Shown here one piece after another: positions 21,313-29,021 of a stretch of DNA of 63,347 nt (position 1 is the first letter of the stretch; each line of letters starts with the position of its first letter). The stretch comes from Actinomycetes bacterium (GTDB lineage: Bacteria; Actinomycetota; Acidimicrobiia; Acidimicrobiales; RAAP-2): contig JAJYXE010000041.1 in assembly GCA_021791145.1 (NCBI GenBank), forward strand, positions 1-63,347, written 5' to 3'. The notes under the pieces are model-generated. The model ran no database searches and was not told where the DNA came from. It saw only the letters and a list, made by a program, of their open reading frames with translations. A program made the translations under genes and the position numbers.

Positions 21313-23514
21313 ATGGCCATCACCATGACCGAGACGGACACGACCTCGATCGTCCACCCCGAGGTGCAGGTCCTCGTCGACCGCTGCGCCGGCTGCCAGG
21401 AGTGCGTGATCCGCTGCCCGGCCGACGCGCTGGACATGGACCCCGCGCGCTGGGTGGTGGTCGCCCACGACGAGCGATGCGTCGGATGCCGCCAGTGCGT
21501 GCGCACGTGCCCATTCAGCGCGATCGAGGTGCACGGCCCGGTGCTCGCGGGGACGCGGGTCACTGCAGAGGTCGTGCATCCCGAGCCGCTCCTCGCCGAC
21601 GTGGGCGAGGTGAGGCTCGGACTGCGCAGCTGGCAGGAGGCGATCGCGGAGGCGCAGCGGTGCCTCCAGTGCCCCGACCCGACGTGCGTGCGCGGCTGCC
21701 CCGCGCACAACGACATCCCCGCGTTCGTCGCTGCCGTCGCCGCACGGGACCTGACACGGGCCCATGAGGTCCTGCGCAGGACCTCCGTCCTGCCCGACGT
21801 CTGCGCGCGTGTCTGCAACCAGTCCGCCCAGTGCGAGGGCGCGTGCACCTGGTCGCTCGCCGGCGGGGTGCCCGTCGCCATCGGGCAGCTGGAGCGCTTC
21901 GTCGCTGACATGCGCCCGGTCCCGCCCCCCGTTCGCGGTGACGACGTGGGGCTCTCCGTCGCCGTGGTCGGCGCAGGCCCCGGCGGGATCGGTGCCGCCT
22001 GGGCGCTGGTCGAGGGGGGTGCGTCGGTCACGGTCTACGAGCGCGACCCGGTCCCTGCGGGGCTGCTCGGCTGGGGGATCCCCGACTTCACGCTCCCCGA
22101 GACGGTGGCGGCCCGGCCGTGGCGCCAGCTCGAAGACGCCGGAGTCGACCTCCACTGCGGCGTGGAGATCGACCGCGCGGGGCTCGACCGGCTGCTCACC
22201 GAGCACGACGCCGTGGTGGTCGCGACCGGGGCGAGCGTCCCGGTGCGCCTGCCGATCCCCGGCGCGGATCTCGATGGGGTGACCGACGCCACCGCATTCT
22301 TGAAGTCCGCGCGCCGCGCGTTGCTCGAGGGCAGCCTGGCGACATGGCGGGCAGCCATGGGCCTCGACGACGCTGCGTGCGATCACGTGCCGCACGTCCT
22401 CGTGCTCGGCGCCGGCAACACCGCAATGGACGTCGCCCGCACCGCTCGGCGGCTCGGCCTCGACGCCACGTGCGTCGACTGGCTGGACGAGCGATTCTCG
22501 CTCGCACGGCCCGACGAGGTGGCCGAGGCCCGCGAAGAGGGCGTGGTCGTCAGCTTCACGAGGACCGTGACCAGCATCGAGGGGGAGCACGGCCGGGTAC
22601 GCCAGGCGCGGCTGGCGCCGACCCTCCAAGAACGCGCCACGCGGACGCCGAAGGTCCTCCGTGACGCTCCCGCCGAGGCGCTCGATGTCGACCTCGTGGT
22701 CATGGCCATGGGCTACCGCCCCGACCCCGCCGTCGCCGGCTCGCTGCCCGGAACGCCAGTTCGACGGACGGTGAGGGGACTCCCCGACAGGCGCTGGACC
22801 GCCTCGGGCCTCCTCGCCAACCCCGCCTCGACGTTCGCGTTCTCCAACCCGGTCGGCAGGCTCGCGCTCGGGAGGGAAGCAGGGCTGCAAGCGGCGTCGT
22901 TCCCGGTGCGCGAGCGGCTCTGGGTGGTCGGCGACGCGCTGGTGGGCCCCTCGACGGTCGTCGAAGCGATGGCGCAGGGGCGCCGCGCGGCGCAGGCCGT
23001 GCTCGCCGGCCGCCCCTCGCGCCCGGGCCGGCACGCACTGAAGGGACCTGCAAGGGTGCTCGTCTGCTACGCGAGCCTGGGTGGTCGCACCGCCCAGGTC
23101 GCACGGACCGTCGGCGCGGAGCTCGCAGACAAGGGGTGCGCAGTCCGCGTCCTTCCGATCGAGCGCGTCGGCCCCGAAGAGCTCGCGGCCGCAGACGCGC
23201 TCGTGATCGGCACCTGGGTCAAGGGGCTGGTGGTGGCCAAGGTAGGCCCCCCGCCCGACGTCCTGGCATGGCTCGAGGGACTCCCGCGCCTCGGTGGCGT
23301 GCCGGTGGCGCTCTTCTGCACCTACGCGCTCGACCCCCGCAACACCCTTGTCCAGATGGGGTCGCGGATCGAGGGTCACGGGGCGCGCGTCGTCACTGCC
23401 GCGGCGTTGCGGCGCGGCGGGAACAGGGTTGCGGCGATCGCCTTCGCACGCCGGATGCTCTCGGAGGTCAGGGCGCTCGGAGCGACCGCATCGCCGCGGG
23501 CACCGGCGACGTGA
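21313..23514 (+). CDS. Ferredoxin - GltD-like FAD/NAD(P) oxidoreductase - flavodoxin fusion
   Basis: A 733-residue soluble redox protein, ATG 21313 behind AGGAGAGG. In order: two [4Fe-4S] ferredoxin motifs, CAGCQECVIRCP and CVGCRQCVRTCP (residues about 18-75); a GltD-type cluster region, CLQCPDPTCVRGCPAHNDIP and CARVCNQSAQCEGAC (about 118-180); an FAD Gly-motif, VAVVGAGPGGIGAAW (about 216); an NAD(P) motif, VLVLGAGNTAMDVARTARR (about 362); and a flavodoxin-like domain from residue about 580, VLVCYASLGGRTAQVARTVG, ending with the residues before the stop at 23514. GltD-type proteins move electrons between NAD(P)H and ferredoxin. Adding both ferredoxin and flavodoxin modules gives a self-contained electron relay, probably docking to the membrane protein just upstream. 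The family and fusion are visible; the physiological substrate is not. Confidence 0.85.
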   Translation: MAITMTETDTTSIVHPEVQVLVDRCAGCQECVIRCPADALDMDPARWVVVAHDERCVGCRQCVRTCPFSAIEVHGPVLAGTRVTAEVVHPEPLLADVGEVRLGLRSWQEAIAEAQRCLQCPDPTCVRGCPAHNDIPAFVAAVAARDLTRAHEVLRRTSVLPDVCARVCNQSAQCEGACTWSLAGGVPVAIGQLERFVADMRPVPPPVRGDDVGLSVAVVGAGPGGIGAAWALVEGGASVTVYERDPVPAGLLGWGIPDFTLPETVAARPWRQLEDAGVDLHCGVEIDRAGLDRLLTEHDAVVVATGASVPVRLPIPGADLDGVTDATAFLKSARRALLEGSLATWRAAMGLDDAACDHVPHVLVLGAGNTAMDVARTARRLGLDATCVDWLDERFSLARPDEVAEAREEGVVVSFTRTVTSIEGEHGRVRQARLAPTLQERATRTPKVLRDAPAEALDVDLVVMAMGYRPDPAVAGSLPGTPVRRTVRGLPDRRWTASGLLANPASTFAFSNPVGRLALGREAGLQAASFPVRERLWVVGDALVGPSTVVEAMAQGRRAAQAVLAGRPSRPGRHALKGPARVLVCYASLGGRTAQVARTVGAELADKGCAVRVLPIERVGPEELAAADALVIGTWVKGLVVAKVGPPPDVLAWLEGLPRLGGVPVALFCTYALDPRNTLVQMGSRIEGHGARVVTAAALRRGGNRVAAIAFARRMLSEVRALGATASPRAPAT

Positions 23515-23590
23515 CCGGCCCGGCGCGCCCCCTCTGCGCCCGTGGCGGCATCAGCCGCCCCGAGGGTGCCGCTAGCCTCGAGGTCCTGGC

Positions 23591-24550
23591 ATGAACATGA
23601 CCCTGTCCAAGCGCGGTGACTACGTGATGCGCTCTGCGATCGCGCTCGCCCGCGCGTACGAGACAGGCGGGCCGCGCAAGATCCGAGAGGTGGTGGCCCA
23701 GACCGAGGTGCCCCGGACCTTCGCGTCGCAGATCCTCGCGGACCTCGTCCGCGCCGGCCTGGCGACGTCACGCGCGGGGCGCGACGGCGGCTACCGGCTC
23801 TCGCGCCCCCCCGAGGAGATCAGTGTCCTCGAGGTCGTCGAAGCGGCCGAGGGTCCCCTGCGCGCCGAGCGCTGCGCTCTCGGGGAGGGCCCGTGCCGCT
23901 GGGAGGCGGTCTGCCCGCTCCACGAGACCTGGGGCCGGGCGACCTCTCGACTCGCCGAACTGCTGGCGGGCACCACCCTTGCCGAGGTGGCCGCGCGCGA
24001 CGCCGACATCGAAGCCGGCCGCTATCGCGTGCCGGCGGACGCCCACCGATCGCACGCAGGCGCCGTCGAGCTGTCAGACCTGGTCCATGTCGAGCTCCCG
24101 GCGCTCGCGGTCCACCGCGCGCTCGGTGGTCACCACAGCTGGAGCGCGGTCTTGGGCGCGGCGGTGCACGAGGCGGGAGAGCTCCAAGGCGGCACACCGA
24201 GCGAGGCGACGCGCCTGGTCGCCGAGTGCTCGATCGACGCCGCTCCCCGGACCGAAGGCGCAGATCCCGCTGTCTACGTGCTCGGCTGGCGGCTGTCGGA
24301 GCCCGGCGGCCGGAGCCACTTCGAAGGCGAGCTCCGGGTCGAGCCCCTCGACGCCGACCGTTGCGAGCTCCAGGTGTCGGGCACGTGGCACCAGGCGGTC
24401 GGCGACGGCACGCCCCTCGACACCGACGCGCTCGGGCGACGGGCGCGGCGTGTCGTTCGCGCGCTGATGCGCCGCGTGGCGCGCGAGCTCGACGACGACT
24501 CCCGGCTCCTCGCCGCGACCCCAGGGGGCTTCGGGCTCGGCTCCCCCTAG
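23591..24550 (+). CDS. Rrf2-family regulator with putative Fe-S site and extra C-terminal domain
   Basis: A 319-residue protein, twice the normal Rrf2 length. Residues 1-135 are Rrf2: LSKRGDYVMRSAIALARAYE, PRTFASQILADLVRAGLATS and RDGGYRLSRPPEEISVLEVV. Cysteines C95, C102 and C108 (RCALGEGPCRWEAVCPLH) form the three-Cys pattern of cluster-binding members such as NsrR and IscR, so it may sense NO, oxygen or iron-sulfur status. Residues about 155-310 form a second domain, from VELSDLVHVELPALAVHRAL through RSHFEGELRVEPLDADRCEL to a C-terminal helix RRVVRALMRRVARELDD; its strand-rich middle and long last helix suggest an SRPBCC/polyketide-cyclase-like ligand-binding fold, which I infer only from pattern. 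It lies 76 bases downstream of the oxidoreductase gene, probably in the same operon. Confidence 0.8.
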   Translation: MNMTLSKRGDYVMRSAIALARAYETGGPRKIREVVAQTEVPRTFASQILADLVRAGLATSRAGRDGGYRLSRPPEEISVLEVVEAAEGPLRAERCALGEGPCRWEAVCPLHETWGRATSRLAELLAGTTLAEVAARDADIEAGRYRVPADAHRSHAGAVELSDLVHVELPALAVHRALGGHHSWSAVLGAAVHEAGELQGGTPSEATRLVAECSIDAAPRTEGADPAVYVLGWRLSEPGGRSHFEGELRVEPLDADRCELQVSGTWHQAVGDGTPLDTDALGRRARRVVRALMRRVARELDDDSRLLAATPGGFGLGSP

Positions 24551-24620
24551 GCCCCCCTAGGCCCCTCTCGGCTCCACCTGGGCCCCCCTAGGCCCCCCGC
24601 AGGCCCCTCTGGACCCCCCC
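24545..24620. repeat. Degenerate GGCCCCCCTA repeat tract
   Basis: About six imperfect copies of an 11-13 bp unit built on AGGCCCCCCT run from the last codons of the Rrf2 fusion gene into the gap before the convergent aminotransferase gene. The C-rich character makes it prone to slippage; no function is visible. Confidence 0.6.
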
Positions 24621-24716
24621 CGGTCGCCCTCACCCGGGCCGTCCCCGGCGCAGGCAGCGGAGTGCTCCGCAAAGCGGCTCGCACCTCGAGCGCACTGCCA
24701 GCGCCGTTGCCGTCGG

Positions 24717-25958
24717 TCACTCCAGGAGCTCTGCGAGGGTCCGGATGAACCGGTCGAGCTCGGGCAGGGTGTTGTAGTGCGCCATGCCGACGCGCAGGAG
24801 CCCCACGTCGAGATCGAGCCCGAGCGTCTCCATAACTCGCTTGGCGTAGAAATTCCCGTCCCAGGTGTAGATCCCCGCCTCGCCCAGGCCGGTGGCCAGC
24901 TTGCGGGGCGTCGCCCGATCGGAGAGCAGGCCGAACGTCGGCACCCGCGCTGGGCTGTCGCCGGGGCGCCCGACCAGGCGCAGGCCGTGGAGGTCCACGA
25001 GCCGTGACCCGAGCTCGGCAGCGAGGCCCGCCTCGTGCCGGCGGACGAGCTCGTAGGCCACGTCCAGCTTCGCGACCAGGCCGCTCCCCGACCCGAGGGA
25101 CGCGAGGTAGTCCACGGCGGCGACGAACCCGGCGAGGGCCTCGTGGCTCAACGTCCCCGTCTCGAAGCGATGCCCGGGCGGCACCTCGGAGGCTGGGCGG
25201 ACGCGCTCGGCCGGAAGCTCTTGCGCCAGGTCCGGACGGATCCAGGCCATCCCGAGGTGAGGACCGAAGAACTTGTAGGGCGAGCACACGACGACGTCGA
25301 GGCCGAGCCCGCCAACGTCGACACGTCGGTGTGGCGCGAATGCCACCGCGTCGCCCCATGCCAGCGCGCCCGCGTCATGCGCGAGCGCTGCGATCTCACG
25401 GGCCGGGGTGACCGTGCCCACCGCGTTGGAGGCGAGGCAGAAGGCCACGACACGGGTCCGATCGCCGAGCTTCTCGCGCAGGTCGTCGAGGTCGACGTCC
25501 AGGTCGGGCGTGAGGGCGACCTCGCGCACCACCAACCCGCGATCTGCGGCCATGAGCAGCCACGGAGAGATGTTCGCGTCGTGGTCCAAGGCGGTCGTGA
25601 CGATCTCATCACCCGCGACGAGGGTCCGGCCGAGCGCGCGCACGAGGTTGAAGTTGAGCGTGGTCATGTTCTGGCCGAACGCGATGCCGTCGGCGTCACC
25701 CGTGACGAAGGCGCCGCCGTAGCGCCGGGCCGTCGCGATCAGCTCATCGGTGCGCCGGCTCAGCTCGTAGGCGCCGCCGGTGTTGGAGTTGGACTCCACC
25801 AGGTACCGGCTCATTGACGAGACGACGCTCTGGGGGACCTGCGTCCCGCCGGGAGCGTCCAGGAACACGGGCGCCCCGGGGGGCACCGACCCGGCGAGCG
25901 CCGGGAATTGGGCGCGGACCCAATCGACGTCGAGCGATGTCAACTCATTGGCGGCCAC
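24717..25958 (-). CDS. Class V aminotransferase, cysteine desulfurase-like (TIGR01976 type)
   Basis: A 413-residue PLP enzyme of fold type I. FLDAPGGTQVPQSVV near residue 33 and SNTGGAYELSRRTDEL near 58 are hallmarks of the cysteine-desulfurase-like subgroup of class V aminotransferases. The cofactor Lys lies in VVCSPYKFFGPHLGMAWI, preceded by DAVAFAPHRRVDV. The middle has LDHDANISPWL (H stacking on PLP). I see no obvious mobile-loop catalytic Cys of true IscS/SufS, so sulfur transfer to clusters is uncertain; members of this subgroup are mostly uncharacterised. Its closeness to an iron-sulfur island is suggestive, but it is on the opposite strand and convergent with the Rrf2 fusion gene. Confidence 0.8.
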   Translation of the reverse strand: MAANELTSLDVDWVRAQFPALAGSVPPGAPVFLDAPGGTQVPQSVVSSMSRYLVESNSNTGGAYELSRRTDELIATARRYGGAFVTGDADGIAFGQNMTTLNFNLVRALGRTLVAGDEIVTTALDHDANISPWLLMAADRGLVVREVALTPDLDVDLDDLREKLGDRTRVVAFCLASNAVGTVTPAREIAALAHDAGALAWGDAVAFAPHRRVDVGGLGLDVVVCSPYKFFGPHLGMAWIRPDLAQELPAERVRPASEVPPGHRFETGTLSHEALAGFVAAVDYLASLGSGSGLVAKLDVAYELVRRHEAGLAAELGSRLVDLHGLRLVGRPGDSPARVPTFGLLSDRATPRKLATGLGEAGIYTWDGNFYAKRVMETLGLDLDVGLLRVGMAHYNTLPELDRFIRTLAELLE

Positions 25959-26158
25959 GTGCGTGCCCTCCTCCGTCGATGTGCTGCCGGTCTGCTGCGC
26001 TCTTGTGCTTGCGCTTGTCTAGCGCGCCGCGCCGCGAGGGCGCTGGGCCAGAGACGGTGACCAACGCCTCTACTGCGGGCGCCATCACGACCCAAGGCTG
26101 ATCGAGTCCGGTCACACGCCCGCCGGCAGGACCGGCGGACAGGCTGAAGGAGGAACCG

Positions 26159-26614
26159 ATGGTGCTGCAACGACACACCGAGCGTTCGCCGCAAGCGACG
26201 AAGGAGAGCTGGCCGCTCCCGATCCTCTATCCCTGGCGGACGCTCGACGAGCTGTTCCGTGACGGATGGGGGCGCCGGATGGTGGCGATCGACGAGTTCA
26301 GCGAGGACGGCACGTTGGTCGTTCGTGCCGAGCTCCCGGGGATCGACCCCGACAAGGACGTCGAGATCACCATCGCCGACGGGATGCTCCACATCTCGGC
26401 GGAGCGCTCCGAGGAGCAGGAGAAGTCCGGGCGACGCTTCCACCGCCACGAGCTGCGCTACGGGTCGTTCGCCCGCAGCCTCCCGCTCCCCGACGGCGTC
26501 GACGAGAGCAAGATCGTCGCCGAGTACAAGGACGGCATCCTGGAGGTGCGTGTCCCCCTCCCCGAGGACGGGAAGGCCGAAGGGGCGCGGCGCGTGCCGG
26601 TGAAGCGGAGCTGA
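26159..26614 (+). CDS. Hsp20/alpha-crystallin small heat-shock protein
   Basis: A 151-residue chaperone. ATG 26159 follows AGGAGGAACC, a strong ribosome binding site. Residues about 40-140 are the alpha-crystallin domain: MVAIDEFSEDGTLVVRAELP at its start, then ERSEEQEKSGRRFHRHELRY, GSFARSLPLPDGVDESKIVA and the family's conserved YKDGILEVRVPLPE near the end. It holds unfolded proteins in the cytoplasm. No CIRCE or HAIR element was found in the 200 bases upstream, so the mode of heat regulation is not evident. Stands alone. Confidence 0.93.
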   Translation: MVLQRHTERSPQATKESWPLPILYPWRTLDELFRDGWGRRMVAIDEFSEDGTLVVRAELPGIDPDKDVEITIADGMLHISAERSEEQEKSGRRFHRHELRYGSFARSLPLPDGVDESKIVAEYKDGILEVRVPLPEDGKAEGARRVPVKRS

Positions 26615-26647
26615 CGGCGCGCGCCGGCGGGACTGGTCGCCCGCTGC

Positions 26648-26691
26648 GGATCTTCGCGCTGTCAGCGCGGGATCTTCGCGCTGTCAGCGCG
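26648..26691. terminator. Tandem hairpins between convergent genes, probable bidirectional terminator
   Basis: Two perfect 22-bp tandem copies of a unit starting GGATCTTCGCGCTGTC. Each contains CGCGCTG-T-CAGCGCG, a 7-bp perfect inverted repeat. The pair sits midway between the ends of the forward hsp20 gene (26614) and the reverse pfk gene (26723), where a shared terminator is expected. There is no T-run, so termination is inferred. Confidence 0.55.
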
Positions 26692-26722
26692 CTGCCGCAG
26701 AGGGCGTCCGCCCGCCCGCGCG

Positions 26723-27745
26723 TCACACGAGGCAGAACGCGGTTCGGAGGAGCGCGCGCGGAACCGTCTTCTGGCGCCCGGCGACCTGCTCGAGCGGGAC
26801 CAGAGTGATCTCCTCTGCGACGAGGGCGGTCATCGCGGAGCCGGCCACCTCGCCGACGGCGTCAGCGGCGGCCAACCCGAGCCGGCTGGCGAGCAGCCGG
26901 TCGTTCGCAGTCGGCGTGCCCCCGCGCTGGACGTGCCCGAGGACCGTGAGGCGCGTCTCGAAGCCGGTCTGCTGTGCGATCTCCGCGGTGATCCGCGCGC
27001 CGATGGCGCCTGCGACGATCGACCCGGACGGACCCGTCGGCGCCTCGTAGTCGAGGCCGTCCGGACGCGGGCGGGCCCCTTCCGCCACGACGACGATCGA
27101 GTAGCTGGCGTGGCCCTGGTGGCGATGGCGGATCGCGCTGCACATCTCCTCGGCGGAGAACGGCGCCTCGGGGGTGAGGATCCAGTCCGCCCCTCCCGCG
27201 GTGCCTGCGCTGACCGCGATCCACCCGCTGTGGTGCCCCATGACCTCTACGACCATCACGCGGTCGTGGCTCTCGGCGGTGGTGTGCACCCGATCGATCG
27301 CCTCGGTGGCGACGGCAACCGCGGTGTCGAACCCGATGCTGCGATCGGTGCCCGCCACGTCGTTGTCGATGGTCTTGGGCACCGCCACGATCCGCACTCC
27401 CCGCTCCGACAGCTTCGCCGCCACACCGATCGTGCCGTCCCCCCCGAGGCAGATGAGCGCCTCGACGCGCTCTGACCGCAGGGTCTCGAGCACCTTGTCG
27501 ATCCCCCCGTTCTCGTCGCTCGGGTGGTACCGGGACGTCCCGAGCAGCGTTCCTCCGAGGGGAAGGACGTTCCTCACGTCCTCGCGGGTGAGGTCGAGCA
27601 AGTCGCCGTCTGCCACCCCCCGCCAGCCATGGCGAAAGCCGACCAGCGAGTGGCCGTGGCCCTTCTCGGCGTGCTTCACGATTGCCCGCAGCGCCGCGTT
27701 CAGCCCCGGGCAGTCGCCACCTCCGGTGAGCACACCGACACGCAT
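26723..27745 (-). CDS. pfkA: ATP-dependent 6-phosphofructokinase
   Basis: About 340 residues from ATG 27745 (MRVGVLTGGGDCPGLNAA); the open frame goes further but would overlap the aldolase gene. Nucleotide-binding GGGDCPGLN, the phosphate-site motif CLGGDGTIG, the catalytic PKTIDNDVAGTD, MGHHSGWIAVSAG and the late HVQRGGTP are all present. At the key position after GGD it has Gly rather than Asp, pointing to ATP as phosphoryl donor, while the Lys in PKTIDND is the feature shared with PPi enzymes and actinobacterial (group III) ATP enzymes. Converts fructose 6-phosphate to fructose 1,6-bisphosphate. It starts 11 bases after the aldolase gene stop, so the two glycolytic genes form an operon. 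Confidence 0.93.
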   Translation of the reverse strand: MRVGVLTGGGDCPGLNAALRAIVKHAEKGHGHSLVGFRHGWRGVADGDLLDLTREDVRNVLPLGGTLLGTSRYHPSDENGGIDKVLETLRSERVEALICLGGDGTIGVAAKLSERGVRIVAVPKTIDNDVAGTDRSIGFDTAVAVATEAIDRVHTTAESHDRVMVVEVMGHHSGWIAVSAGTAGGADWILTPEAPFSAEEMCSAIRHRHQGHASYSIVVVAEGARPRPDGLDYEAPTGPSGSIVAGAIGARITAEIAQQTGFETRLTVLGHVQRGGTPTANDRLLASRLGLAAADAVGEVAGSAMTALVAEEITLVPLEQVAGRQKTVPRALLRTAFCLV

Positions 27746-27756
27746 CGCTCGTTGCC

Positions 27757-28779
27757 TCAAGCCGCCAGCGCTTCGTGCTCCATGGCCGGACCGTAGACGC
27801 CTGTGCGCGCCGCGGCGTTCATCTGCGCCCGGTGGTGGAACGCGCGCTGGGCGGCGGGGAGGTTTTCCTGACGGCCTCCCCATGCGCGAAGCGCCGCAGA
27901 CTGCAGGGCGCGCCCGTAGGAGAAGGACAGCTGCCAGGGGTGGGGTCCCACCGAGTTCATGGCGTTGAGATGAACGGTCGCGTCCTCGTCGGACTGACCG
28001 CCCGAGAGGAACACGATGCCCGGCACCGCAGCAGGCACATGGCGGTAGAGGACGTCGAGGGTCGCCTCGGACACCTCGGCGACGCCAGCTCGCCTGGACG
28101 TCGAGTAGCCGGAGAGCACCATGTTGGGCTTGAGCAGCGTTGCCCGAAGGTCGACGCGCTGGAGGTCGAGCTCGTCATAGAGGGCGTGCAGCACCCTCCC
28201 CGTGGCGAGCGCGGACTGCTCGAGGCTGTGATCCCCGTCCATCAGCACCTCCGGCTCGACGATGGGGACCAGGCCGGCCTCCTGACAGAGCGCCGCGTAG
28301 CGAGCGAGCACCTGCGCGTTGACCCTCACGCAGTACTCGCTCGGCCTGCTCGGGCCGACCGAGTAGGTAGCGCGCCACTTTCCGAAGCGGGCGCCCAGGC
28401 TGCGGTACTCCTCGAGCCGCTCCCGGAGCCCGTCGAGTCCCTCCGTCACCGTCTCGCCATCGGAGAGGGCAAGGGGCCTGGCACCGCGATCGACCTTGAT
28501 GCCCGGGATGATCCCCCTCGAGGCGAGGAGCGTCGGGAAGGGGACGTCGTCGTGGGAGCTCTGACGGATCGTCTCGTCGAAGAGGATCACGCCGCTGATG
28601 TACTCCTCGACCCCCGGCGTGGTGAAGAGGGCCTCGCGGTAGGTGCGGCGGTTCTCCTCGGTGGACGCGACCCCCACCGCGTCGAAGCGCTTCTTGATCG
28701 TCCCGTCGCTCTCGTCGGCGGCCAGGATGCCCTTGTGGCGGGCGACGAGGGACCGGGCCGTGTCGTGCATCTCCGACAT
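27757..28779 (-). CDS. Class I fructose-bisphosphate aldolase
   Basis: About 340 residues. ATG 28779 (MSEMHDTARSLV) has AGGTGAAG at good spacing; an in-frame GTG at 28788 lies inside that site. Class I (Schiff-base) features: GILAADESDGTIKKRF near the N-terminus, the phosphate-binding and catalytic SVGPSRPSEYCVRVNAQ, VEPEVLMDGDHSLE, and the Schiff-base Lys in ATLLKPNMVLSGY; the late LSGGQSDEDATVHLNAMN and FSYGRALQ close the barrel. It splits fructose 1,6-bisphosphate into dihydroxyacetone phosphate and glyceraldehyde 3-phosphate or runs in reverse. First gene of the aldolase-pfk operon. The 2 x 25-bp direct repeat in its leader could be regulatory. Confidence 0.92.
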   Translation of the reverse strand: MSEMHDTARSLVARHKGILAADESDGTIKKRFDAVGVASTEENRRTYREALFTTPGVEEYISGVILFDETIRQSSHDDVPFPTLLASRGIIPGIKVDRGARPLALSDGETVTEGLDGLRERLEEYRSLGARFGKWRATYSVGPSRPSEYCVRVNAQVLARYAALCQEAGLVPIVEPEVLMDGDHSLEQSALATGRVLHALYDELDLQRVDLRATLLKPNMVLSGYSTSRRAGVAEVSEATLDVLYRHVPAAVPGIVFLSGGQSDEDATVHLNAMNSVGPHPWQLSFSYGRALQSAALRAWGGRQENLPAAQRAFHHRAQMNAAARTGVYGPAMEHEALAA

Positions 28780-28847
28780 CGTCTTCACCTGCTTTCAGCC
28801 TCGAGGCGCTCCGCGACGGCGCGCGGCGCCGAGGGGGCGGTGTTCCA

Positions 28848-28897
28848 GATGTCGGTTCTCCGGTCGGTTCCCGATGTCGGTTCTCCGGTCGGTTCCC
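28848..28897. repeat. 2 x 25-bp perfect direct repeat in the aldolase leader
   Basis: Two adjacent identical 25-bp units beginning GATGTCGGTTCTCCGG in the 240-base gap between the aldolase gene and the divergent prenyltransferase-PEP synthase unit. Being perfect and between divergent carbon-metabolism genes, it may be a regulator binding array or a recent duplication. The rest of the gap (28780-29021) holds no gene. Confidence 0.85.
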
Positions 28898-29021
28898 GCC
28901 CCTCTCGATCGACGCTACGAAGACCCCGCCTTTTGACCCAGGGCCTAAGGTCCCGTCCGCGCGCGTCTCCATATGACCAACGGCCCTGGCGCCTGAGATC
29001 CTCTCGGCCGAGCATGGCCGA

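Noticed and set aside
19621..23379. Reverse frame of 1252 codons across the redox island
   Set aside because: Antisense of two genes with clear Cys motifs and Rossmann folds; composition is His/Asp/Arg-rich and repetitive.
25959..26158. CIRCE or HAIR heat-shock operator before hsp20
   Set aside because: Neither TTAGCACTC-N9-GAGTGCTAA nor CTTGAGT-N7-ACTCAAG, or close forms, is present.
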